Assembly: GCA_012845835.1 (NCBI GenBank)
Contig: JABAKD010000002.1
Coordinates: 24,656,518 to 24,720,517 of the forward strand
From: Undaria pinnatifida
Taxonomy: Eukaryota; Sar; Phaeophyceae; Laminariales; Alariaceae
Length of the DNA stretch: 64,000 nucleotides
Direction: 5' to 3'
Shown: piece by piece, positions 36,301-48,300 of the stretch
Position numbering within the stretch: position 1 is the first letter of the stretch
Layout of the letters: each line of letters starts with the position of its first letter
Position numbers and translations under genes: made by a program
The notes under the pieces: generated by a model
Databases searched by the model: none
What the model was told of the DNA's origin: nothing
The model's input: the letters and a program-made list of their open reading frames with translations, nothing else

Positions 36301-39300
36301 ATTGACTTGCGTCTGTTGCGCGTATGCGTAGTGATAGATACCACGTGTAATATATACGTGGTAGTCTTTCTTGGGTGGCAAGCGGAATAGTCGGTTTTGC
36401 CAGGCGCGAGTAATGAGACGTATGCACCGGTATGGACCTGGCACATCGTAGACTGACTCCCGATTTCATTTTTATATGTTTCTGGTGGAGGCATGAATTG
36501 CGTCAGCTGTGATTTATGCGTGTACCACCTTCGGTTTGTGTTTTTCCCCTGGGGCATTCCTCAGCTCCAAAGTGACTGGAGCCTGTTCTGTGACCACAGA
36601 CTTGATTGTGCGAGTTAATGTGAGAACGACAACAACAACAACAACTGAAATATTGCCTGTTTCTTGACCGTTCAGCTGCTTCCTGCAAATTTGGTTTTTC
36701 TGCCAACACGATTTTGAATTTTTTCGCGATTTTTTCTTCCTTTTTGTCTAGTAAGTTGAACTTCCTACTATTTGCCGCTAATTTGCCGCCTGTGCATTAG
36801 TTGCGGAACGGTCCAGCTTTAGCTTTTCTTTGATTCGCACCATTTGTTTTGTACTTGACGAAGCTTCATCGGCTGAGATCTGGGCTTGGCTCATCAGCTC
36901 CACACCGCCTAGCACCCCATCGCAGCGCTATAGCTTACAGCAACGAAGCGCCGTGCAGTGCCCTGCGATGTCCTGCGGCTCAGCTCAGCAGCGCACCCCG
37001 CTAGCTCAGCAGAGCGAAGCGCTATGCTTTGCCGTGCTTTGCCGTCGCGGTCGTTCGTTATTCATGATATCTAAAACTCCGCGTACGCTGATGCTTAGGT
37101 GTTTGGCGCTTTATTCTATACACATCGCGTCAACCATCGTAATATCATACAATATGGGGGAGGGAATGTAATCTCTATGCAAAGATCCTGTTTTGTTTTA
37201 ATCAATTGTCAGCCGGCCGCCCCGGTGGTTCATTAATATTAGTGGTTTTACCCTCGAATACTCAACGTTTGGTTGTCCTTGAGTTCGACACCCACCACGA
37301 TGAGATTTGACTTTATTTGCAAAAATGCAAAAAAAAAAAACAGGGATCAATTGCTGAGAGCGCCTAGCAGCGTGGGTTCGTTCGACGCGAGTCGACGAGG
37401 GAAGAAAATGCTGGATTCTCCTCGCGGTAAAAATGAAAGCACGTGCCGAAGTGGGGAGGAAGCAGGAGGGCCCGCTATGTGACCCCGGATCTGAGTTACT
37501 ACTGGGAGGGAGCGCGAGAGTGGTGCGGGGATAATAAATGGGATGAAGAAAAAAAAATGTTGCAAAGGTATATTATTATTACTACCAGTAAATAATATGT
37601 CAGTCTCTAGGAAATACGAACGGCACTATCAGCAGTCGTCATGGTAGAGACACTCCGGATATTATGCATTGAGGGGACGCGTCCGATTTCGACAACGTGA
37701 AAGCCCCCACGAAGAAAAGACAGCAGACACACATATCCCGCCTTCCCGAGAAAAAACAGAGAAGAAGCGCTACGCCAACCTCCCGTACGAGCAAAGCCAC
37801 CCCCGCACCAATCTTAGACAACGCCGCCTCAACGAGAGATCGCCCTCCTCTCCTACGTTTTCCTCCTCGCCCGCGACCACGCAGACCAATCAATGCGACA
37901 GCCTTCACGTAACAAACAAAGCAATCTTCTTCCAAAACCTCGCCGGCTGACATGTCCTCATGTCGACGTTTGATGCAAACCGACTTTGCATCCTGTCGAC
38001 TTCGAACCTCCATTGCCACGGGGACAGCAGTGCAGTCTCTTCATTAATGCCAAGGCCTCTTTTGCTTCGCCTAGAGGCGACGCAGGTTCTCAATAATACT
38101 CTTTTCGGTATTTCTGTTTGATAGACGCCAACTTTTACATGACGGCGCATTTAACATAGTTTGTTTCGCCTATCCTTGCCTTCTTTGTTGTAAAATATTA
38201 CGTTTTTTCTTTTGTCAAAGCATGACTTTCATAATCCCATGTTCGTATTAAACTCTTGGCATTACTTTAAAGTTCAATGCATGCCAAATCGGACAGCTAC
38301 ACCTTAAGTGGTCGAAGTGCTGCCCTGCCCTACCCGAAGCATGGGCGCCGGCGAATGCCGGCGCCCATGCGGAGCCCTTGTATATATATATATATATATA
38401 TGTCTCCCGTATGTTCCTCTAATACGGTCTGATTGGGGCACTGTTTTGCGGAGGACCATAGTAATTGGAAGCCGCGGTACCACACAAACCTATATACTCC
38501 CCTTTTTTTGCTCACCACATATGATTCCGATTTTAATTCGGAGGACCACAACGACCAGAACCCGCGGTAAACCCAAACATCAGCGTACTCCCCTATGTTT
38601 ACTACAGTAACCCTTATCAATAGTGGTCTTCATTACTACTCAACCATAAACACAAAAACCTATGCACCCTCGCCATTCCTACTAACCATACGGGGCTCTG
38701 ATTACTACTAACTGTATTATATGTTCCCGCAACAACAACTAGCCGCTAAGCTCAGCCAACGCACAGCCTTGGGTCCTTACATTTTCAAACAGAGTGGTAC
38801 AAAAACAGTGAAGACTAGAGCCATAAACTCGTTCTAGATATGAATAGTCGGTGTTCCTTGCCGGGTTACTTGCGTGTTGACTTATGATTTTTCTACCTAT
38901 TTTTCATGAGTCCTCTCCCCCCTTTTCAGTATTCGACGCCCCCCGGGATTTCCAGCCAACCACACCCCGCACGAAAACCTCGTAGACTAAGCTATACACT
39001 CGTTTTACCAAGACGAATAGTCGGTGTCACTTGCCGGGTTACCTGCGCGGTGGCTAATCGTTTGGTCTTTGCCCATCATGCCACGTAGCTTTCAAGGGTT
39101 TTCTATCCACCACCCTGTTTCTAAAAACCTGCGACATCACCGCCCCCCGCCGGTATTTCAAGCCAACCACACCTCGATCTATAAGACAGCGTAGCCAAGC
39201 TGCCGCTAGGAACTCGCGCTGCAGGACAATTCTAACTGTCGTCAACTCGTGGGCCTTTGTGGTCGGCGGACGGACGCTGCAGGCAAACTCCAAAGAGGGG

Positions 39301-42300
39301 TCCCTACTTTTTGGCGTCGTCAAAAAAAAATCAGGGCTTTTCACGGGTCATGACCCGGCCCGCGGGTCGGGTCAGGAAGTGTTCGATACGTCACGGGTCG
39401 GGTCGGGTCGGGTTGACTCGGTTCAGACAGGAATTTTTACAAGTATGGCACGTAAGGCCGGGTCTCACCCTGACCCGATCAGACCCGCGAGGTGGTGATC
39501 CGGCCCGTGAAAAGCCCTTGGCAAGAAACTTGCAGCCGCTCGTATATAGTAAATCTAACGCGTGCCACGATAGAGGCCGCGTTTTAATTTTGTTTGGGAC
39601 ATTTTTTTTTTCTAGTTGACGGGACTGGCCCCATAATCCCTTTCGAACCCCCGAAACCCATCCCTATACTAACTCCAAGTAACTTGTCCCCCAAAAACGG
39701 GTTTCCAGTTGTAGAGGCGTTAACCCGATATCGTCAGAACATCATTATTGATTTGCAATATACCTGGTATACTGTAAAAAAATAAAATACACTGCTGCAG
39801 CTGCTGTGAGATCAAAGACTTCGTCGACAAAAAACAACTCATCTTTGCAGGTTGTGTGTGATACCCTGATACCCCGATCGTGCGTAATGCAGGGTGTGTG
39901 CCCTCATATAATGCATACCTATTTATTTCATTTTTTTGTAAATCGCATACCTAGGCCAAGGGATTTGACACTTGTTAAGCTTTACATACTCAAAATCACT
40001 TTTGGGGCGAGGCATACGCTCCTCAACTCAAGAAAGAGCCTGACAGGGGGAAAAAAAATGGTGCACCTCTAATACCGTAGCACGTGTCGTTCTTCCCCGT
40101 TAACCCGCCGACAACCGTCAACGCACACAGCTTGACCACAGACTGCCGCGCGAGTTCCTAGCGAAACACAGCGTATATCATGTTTTTCACGGCCTTTCAC
40201 GGGTCGGATATCACTTCCCGCGAGTTGGGTCAGATCGGGTCAGCAGGGTGACCCGACCCAATCCGTGAGATTTTTTTAAACCTCCTGACCCGACACGACC
40301 CGATCCGACCCGTGAGAGTTCAAAAAAACCGTGGCCAAACCCGGCTCGATCCGCGAGGTTTCGAACAACCTTGTGATCCGACCCGCGGGCCGGGTCCTGA
40401 CCCGCGAAAAAGCCTTGAACTTGCCCCCCCCCCTGGTTTTTTTTTTCCCGATATCGTCTCAGAGAACCTCTGGCTGGCCCTTGCCGAATAATGAGCACCG
40501 CTAAACCGATCCCGGTATGAAAACGCCTTCTATTTCACTTTAAAAAAATCCCGCTAATGAGGTATACCGTCTTTACGAGCGAAGCAAGTTTCAAATTTTA
40601 CGACCGCGACAAGAAAAAAATAAGGGCCCCTTTCCAGCCCCGCGTGCCCTGATCTCCATGTCCCACCCGACGACCGGAATCTCCCGAACAGAACAACAAA
40701 ATACGACTACGACGTACTGACTTTTGAGCTCCAATCATTTTGGGACGCACACGCACCAACGCCCAACGCCAGCAAGGCAATTTAGTTGGGCTGCGCTGGG
40801 TTGGGTTGGGTTGGGTTGGGTTGGGTTGGGTTGGGTTGGGTTGGGTTGGGTTGGGTTGGGTTGGGTTGGGTTGGGTTGGGTTGGGTTGGGTTGGGTTGGG
40901 TTGGGTTGGGTTGGGTTGAGTTGGGTTGGGTTGGGTTGGGTTGGGTTGGGTTGGGTTGGGTCGGGTGGGTGGGTTGCGTTGGGTTGGATTGGGTTGCGTT
41001 GGGTTGGGTGGGTTGCGTTGGGTTGGATTGGGTTGCGTTGTGTTGAGTTAGGTTAGGTAAGGTTGGGATGGGTTGGATTGCGTTGGGGTTGGGTCGACGA
41101 CAGTTACAAACATCCAGCAAGCGCAAGTTCCTAGCGAGAGCTTCAGTGTTTCGTGTTCACCTTTCCAACAGTAACCTTCCCGGTCAGGCCGTCCACCACG
41201 CAGTACAACGGATCTCCCGGCTCCACCCAACTCCCCACCACCGGCAGCCCGTCCCACCCTAGGCTTTCGTGCAGCTTAGCCGCCCCGCCGCCCCCCGCCC
41301 CCCCCGACCCCGGCTTAACATTGCAGAAATTTAAGCGCGCCACCGCAGCTGTGCTCGCCGACTTTCCTGCGATGTCTTGGAGGTCTACCGCAAAGGTTTT
41401 CAACACCGAGGCATGTCCGAACCCTCTGGAAGGCGGCAGGAGGGGGGAAGGGATGAAGATGGGGTTGGAGTGGGGAGTGGGGGGGGGGTAAGCGGTGGGA
41501 GTAGGGGTTACTTGTCGTAGGTGAGGGTAGGGCGGGGACAACAAGGGAGGCCGAGACTAAGTTGAGAAAGCCTACGAGTTCTACAAATGATACGAGCAAC
41601 AAAAAACGTGCGTGATAAGAACAACGGGCAGGGCAAGGCAGGGCAGGGTAGCAACACCAACCTCCTCCCGCCCCCGACAAAATGAGTACACTCCGCGCCC
41701 GCACCCTACCCCCAACCCAACCCCCATCTACTTCCACCTCCTACCCCATCCTATTCCGGTTTGTTTTTCGTGTGGTGAGAACTCGACGTGTACCCGTTCG
41801 AGGCTGCTCTTGTTGAGGATTGTGGCACCTTCCAAGCCGAAGCACCAACACCAACCCCAAACCCCTCCCGCCAAGACCCCAACGCCCGTCTACTCCCGCC
41901 TTATCACCCATCCCCGCCCCCGCCCTACACTATTCCACCGTCGGTCCGTTTCGCCTACCGCTCGAAGCTGCTCTTGTTGAGAATCGTGGCGTCTTCCATG
42001 TCGAAGCCGGTGCACGACATCACTGTCACAACGGCCCAAACCCACCACATACAACAGTTTCAACCCCCCCCCTCCCCCCCCCCCCCAACTCCCATCCAAA
42101 CCCTAGCCTCAACCCCATTATACTTCTACCCTACCCCAACCCGCCTCCGCTCCTAGAGGGCTGAGCGGGCTTACCGTTCGAAGCTGCTCTTGTTGAGAAT
42201 CATGGCGTCTTCCATGTCGAAGCCGGTGTATGAAATCACTGCCACAACGGCGTTTGTGCCCTGGAGACGGCGGCGCCACGAGATCAGAGCGTGCATTGTT

Positions 42301-45300
42301 CATGCACACAGGGCGATGGATCGCAACGAACCGGACATGAAACAACGAGAAAAAAAAAGGGGAAACACGGGACAAGGAGAAAGAGAAGGAGAAGGGGAAG
42401 GAAACCGAGAACCAGGATCAGAACACGAAGAACGAAAAAAGGGAACGAGAACGAGAATGAACGTTATGAAAGTGACAACGAGAGCAGAAACTGAGAGCGA
42501 AAAGTAAACGCGAGAGTGGCCATCAGAATCATGGCATCGTGACATGGTCGATGACACGGTGACACGTTTGACGACATCATGACACAGTTGATGACATGGT
42601 TAATGACATCGTCAAATGAATGGTGGTATCATGATATGGCTGATGGCATAATGATTTATGACATCATGACATGGTTAATGGTGTGGTGACATGGGCGACG
42701 ACATGGGTGATGGCATCGTGACATGGTCGGTGGCACGGTGAGGCGGTTAATGGTATCATGAGACGATTGGTGACAATGCGACATGGTCGAATAGATGGTT
42801 GATAGCATCATCACATCGTGGATGGTTTGGTGACATGGTTGATGGCGCCATGAAATATTTGACAGCATCGCGATCATGACATGGTTGATGCCATCGTCAC
42901 ATGGTTGACAGCATCGTCACATGGTTGATGGTTTGGTGACATGGTTGATGGCGTCATTACGTGGTTGATGACATAGCATCGCCACATGGTTGATGGCTTG
43001 GGCACATGGTCGATGGCGTCACTACATGGTTGATGACATCGTCACAAGATTGGTGGTCTGGTGACATGGTTGATGGCGCCACGACATAGTTGATGGCAAC
43101 GTGATCAGCACATGGTTGATACCATCGTCACATGGTTGATATCATCGTTACATGGTTGATGGTCTGGTGACATGGTTGATGGCGCCATGACATAGTTGAT
43201 GACATCGCCACCATAACATAGTTGATGACATTATCACATGGTTGATATCATCATTGATGACCTGGTGGCATGGTTGATGCCATCATCACATGGTTGATAG
43301 TGTCGTCACATACTTGATGGTCAGGTGATATGGTTGGTGGCATCGTCACACGGTTGATTATGTCGTGACACGGTCGATGCCACGGTTGACGGTTTGGTGA
43401 CATGGTTGATGACGTCACGGTGACATGAATGCTGGTATCACCACATGGTTGATATCATCGTCACATGATCGACGACATCGTGACATGGTTGGTGACATCG
43501 TTGATGGTACGGTGACATAGTTACCTGAGGGTAGTCGTCCAGCTGGAACTCGGCGTGTCTTCGCGTCTGCACGATAGCCGCCTGAGGAAACAACACCTGA
43601 GCTCACCATCAGCAAAACAAACAACGCCACGAAGCAGTAACGCACCGAAGCAAAGAAACAACTCAAGTCAGTAAGTACCCAGAGAAAAACGAACCGAGAG
43701 TCACAAAGGCGTTGGTAAGGACAAATTACGTGCGTCATGTTCATCACTGGGCTGTGGCGCTTTTTCTGGTGCGCGAAATAGTAGTTTCGCCTGCTGATTG
43801 GTTGGTCTGCTGGTCTGCTCGTTGGTTGGTTTGTTGGTTGGCTGGTTGAACTGAATGGTCTGTTTGTTTGATTGGTTGATTGATTGGTTAATTGATGACG
43901 TTTGCATTGATTGAGTAGACTAAATCGATCGATAGATCGATTAGTTATTAATAGTCGATTAACTACAACGGCATATTACAGTATACAGTAGAGCCTGGTT
44001 CCTTCGTTTTAGTCCGTTTCACGCGAGGCACTTCTTCGTAAGACACGGACAAAAGCACTCGTTTCAGTAGCATCAGCCAAAAAAAAGTTATTGACTCTTA
44101 CAAGACAGAGAACACATCTCGCAGGAAAAAAAAACAACGAAACGCGCAAACGCAATGGCAAACGTACTGTGCAGCAGCAGTGTACCAGCACGCAAAGCAA
44201 AACCATAAAAGACAAGCAAAACAAAAAAAAAAGAAAAGACAATTACGGCAAAAACACGGTAAAAAAACCCGGCTCTCTTGCTACCCTTGCACACCAGTAG
44301 CCACAAAATATTTTACGGCTTGTCTCCTCTCCGCCCCAGGACTGACCAACCAAAACACGTTTTTTTCTTCCTGTCCTAGACTCATCCCACGGTAGCGGTG
44401 TCGTGCAGTTTTTGGGTATAAACCAAACGATTCTGGCCGGTTGAGCTCCTCAGGTGTGGAACTATCGATTGCCGGTATTATTAACAGTACGATCATTTTA
44501 CGAGCACAGCTTCTTTTGTTTCAGGAACAGCGAATAAAAACGTTGGTCGGGTTGCGCGAACGAATGCCTTCGAAGTTGTGCCTCGGTTGATGTTGATATT
44601 GACCTCCTCCTCGTGAAAGGGAGCTCAGAAAACTCTTAGAATCTTCTGCACCCCGCGCGTGGGATGACTCCCTACCTTGAACTGTGCTCTTGAACCACTT
44701 TTCTTAAACCAGTTTGAGACTTCAGAGGGCAAAAAAATAATGATAAAAAAATGACAATTACGTCATTTTTTGCACGTCTCCCCTCCGCCCCGACCGAGCA
44801 AACGCTGTTTTCTCCCTGCCCTACATTAGTCTTGAACCGCTTTCTGGAACCAGTTTGAAAACTCAGAGGAGGAGGGGGAAGAAAAACTGAACAAAATGAC
44901 GATTACATCAGTCTTAAACTACTTTCTCAAACCAGTTTTGATACTTCAGAGGGCAGAAAATAATTATTAAAGCATGACGATTACAGCATCAGGCACACCA
45001 AGCAGCCCCAGCTGCTGAGGCAGGGGACAGGGCATGTGTCCCAGCTCCAATGCAAAATTATCTCCGACACGGGCGCACCATGATACTATTTAAGAGTTGT
45101 ACTGCTTGCGCGCTCCCGCCAGCCAATCAATGAGACCAAAACCTGGCATAGTTTTGGTTACTTTATGGCATAGTTTCGGTTGCTATACCTCGGTCACAAA
45201 TGTGCCATAATCCCAATGCGTAGCCAGTCGATAAGACCAACGCCTGGAATAGTTTTGGTCGCTATACTTACTTGTACCTGGGTCGCAAATGAGCAGATAA

Positions 45301-48300
45301 GCTATAGTCTCACATTGGGTTCAGCGTGTGTGTCCCAACGCTCGTCAAAATGCAGGCTAGACTAGCACAGAGTTCGTGTCTTTCTAGGAGGAACAATCGA
45401 CATGGACACTGGACTGTCTTCTTCCCAGGTAATCTTCACGGACGCTTTGGCGTCACTTCTGCAGCTCTTATCACAGAGACCGAGCATCAAGACGTGTCAG
45501 TGTTTCATAACGAGCTTGCCTGTACCGCAGATGGTGTTCATAGTAGACACGCCTTGTACATTTTGTCTTACTACAGTGCTCTTAATGGACTCGCCTTGTA
45601 CTTGTCGTCTACTGGTACAGTTTAGAGGACTTGCCTTGTACATTTTGTTGTCGATGCGGTGCGGGGTCATCGAGTGCGCCGGCGTGCCCATCGTCTGCTT
45701 CCCCATTTGGCACTGCAACGAAACAAACACACAATCACAGAAGCAAAAAAACACGGAAACACAAACACATAAAAACGCAAACCGTAGAACACACAGGGTT
45801 AGAAAGTGCTATCATGGGCACTTGGCGCACCCGGCAAAAACGAGATTGCATCGCTAGTGCAAATAACACAGGATGGAGGGGGCATTGGCACTACAACAAA
45901 TCACAGCAGAGCAATGCCAAACGAAGGAGCTCCTGCTACCGCTGCTATAGCTGATGCTGCTGTTATAGCTACTGATATTTCCGCCGCTGCTGTTGCTACC
46001 GCTGCTACTGCTGCTACTGATGTCGCTGCTAGTGCTGTTGATACTGCTGATGATGGTATTACCGTCACCGCCACTGCCGCTGCTGCTTCTGCGGACGTGA
46101 CACACAAGACTAAACGGCACGAAGAATCCCCAAACACGATCCTGCTCATACTGCGGGGGTGACACGCAAGACGAAACAGCACGAGCCATGCCCAAACAAC
46201 TCTAAACAGCCCAACCCAACCCAACCCAACCCAACCCAACCCAACCCAACCCAACCCAACCCAACCCAACCCAACCCAATACACGCTAGTTCACTGACCT
46301 GGTACATGTTCCTGGGGCTCTGGTTGTAGTCGGAGAAGGGTGTGAGCGATGCCACAAGCGAGAGCATATTGGTAGGGTCCAGCTCCCGGTGTGTCGTCAG
46401 GCCAGCCCTCACATCTTCCGCTAAACACGCGATCTGTCGCAAACACACACACGACACACCGTCCCCACAGCACACAATACGAAAACAAAAAATACAAGGT
46501 AAGCGAAAAACAACGCTAAAAAGCAATTATATTTTTTTATTCAACATGGCAAAGAGCAAGGAGACAGTTCACAACAACAAAAAAAACAAAACAAATTTTG
46601 GAAACACGTATACAAAGGTATACCACATTTTTTCCGAAAACAAACCATGAAAAAAAGCGGCAACAATACGTAAAACCGAGCTACTACACCAAGACGAAGA
46701 ACATACGTATTCGTAGAGAAAACAAGTGCTTCCAAATATTGTACGAAGTAGTAGGCATATGAAAAGGCGCACGATACCGCTAGGATGTGGATGCATGGGC
46801 CGTGCCCATAGTATGGACAAAACACTTTTGGTATTCGCAATCACGCATCGACAATCAAGCAAACATAGAGACACGTTTGATGGTGCTCAATTATGCCTTT
46901 GAGCCCTACTATGATACCGCGACGCACGAAACCGGCGTCAACACCTTTGAGACTAGGCGAGACTAGGCAAGGCTAGGCAAGGCTAGGCAAGGCTCAGCAA
47001 GGCTCGGCAAGATGAGGCTGGGCGAGACAAGGCTCGGCAAGAAAAGGCTCGGCAAGGCTCGGCAAGGCTCGGCAAGGCTCGGCAAGGCTCGGCAAGGCTC
47101 GGCAAGGCTCGGCAAGGCTCGGCAAGGCTCGGCAAGGCTCGGCAAGGCTCGGCAAGGCTCGGCAAGGCTCGGCAAGGCTCGACAAGGCAAGGCTCGGCAA
47201 GGCAAGTCAAGACGGACACAAGACTAATCACCTCCATAAACTGCTGCTCCATTGGGCCGATCCACTCCGTCTTGCCGCTGGGAAGGTGCAGCACTGGCCG
47301 GCACATTCTGGTATTAAAAAACAAACAAACGAAATGAATTACCAGCTACTAGTCAAGCAAACAAACAAGCGAACAAACAAACAAACAATGCGGGGCAATA
47401 AAAACAACCAGCAAGTAGAAACCTACAGCCAACCCGCGTCCTTAAGAAGTAACGGCGCCCTTTACAACGGATGAGTCGACCTAACGAGAGTGCCCTACTC
47501 TACTACAGGAAACCACAAGTTGCATACTATGGGCGGAATGTTGCGGTCTTCGGAGAAGACGAACCACACTCAATGCGTCTCAACACACCAAAAAAATCGC
47601 AAAAAAATCATCATCACAAGTATTTCGCACGCACCTTACTCTATACAAGAGCAAACCCCTTCCCTTCCCCCACGCCAGCCCCAACCCCTCACCCCCCCCC
47701 CCCCCCCCGCCCCGCCCGCTCCCCCCCCCAAAAAACCGCCCTGCCCGCTTCCCCCCCCAAAAAACCCCACCCAACAACCCTCCCCACCCAAAAACACTCA
47801 CCGCGCCCCCGCACTGTTCAAAAACAGTCCGGGATAAGGCCCGGCCCCGCCCTTCATCGGCGGGACCCACGCCACTTCCAAAGTAGGGTCCACCCCTGTA
47901 CCCGCCCCCCCACCCCCATTCCTTCCCCCAGGAGACACTTTAAGCCGCCTGAGCTCGGCGGCTACACGGCGAAGCGTTGCCTCGCTACCGCCCCCCACGA
48001 CTCTACCGTCCACCGCCACTGGCAAGAAGGAGTGGGGGAGGCTCGCCGCACCGTCTCCCGCCCCCGTGCCGGACGGGGCGACGCCGAGGTTGATCAGGAC
48101 CGACTCCAGGGAAGACGGGGACTGGGGACCGAACGAGAGTTTACCGTGATATGTTGCGGGGGGGGTGGGATCGGGTTTAAAAATAATGCCAGTGCTGTTG
48201 TGGCTATGGTTACGGTGGTGGCGATTGCTGTTGTTTGATGGTGTTGTGGTTGTTGTGGTTGTTGTTGTAGGAGCACACCAACCAGGCAGGCAAGAACGCA

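Larger units (their letters stand above)
32698..41160 (-). other. RPA2 intron 17 (8.46 kb), repeat-filled
   Basis: Exons 17 and 18 join in phase 0 at a position that leaves no conserved residues missing, so the whole interval is intron. It contains tandem duplications, two small TIR elements, members of several dispersed families and a pentanucleotide array. ORFs inside, including one of 224 codons at 35883-36557 minus, have no recognisable product. Confidence 0.88.

Noticed and set aside
35883-36557. 224-codon minus-strand ORF and overlapping 163-codon plus-strand ORF in intron 17
   Set aside because: Both strands are open over the same region, neither shows a domain or codon-like composition, and there is no splice context.
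40793-41095. Telomeric repeat
   Set aside because: The unit is GGGTT (5 bp), not the TTTAGGG or TTAGGG expected, and it lies inside an intron of RPA2.
45854-46195. 113-codon Ser/Gly-rich minus-strand ORF and Ala/Thr-rich plus-strand ORF
   Set aside because: They come from a (GCT/ACT)n trinucleotide stretch in intron 13 and are open on both strands.
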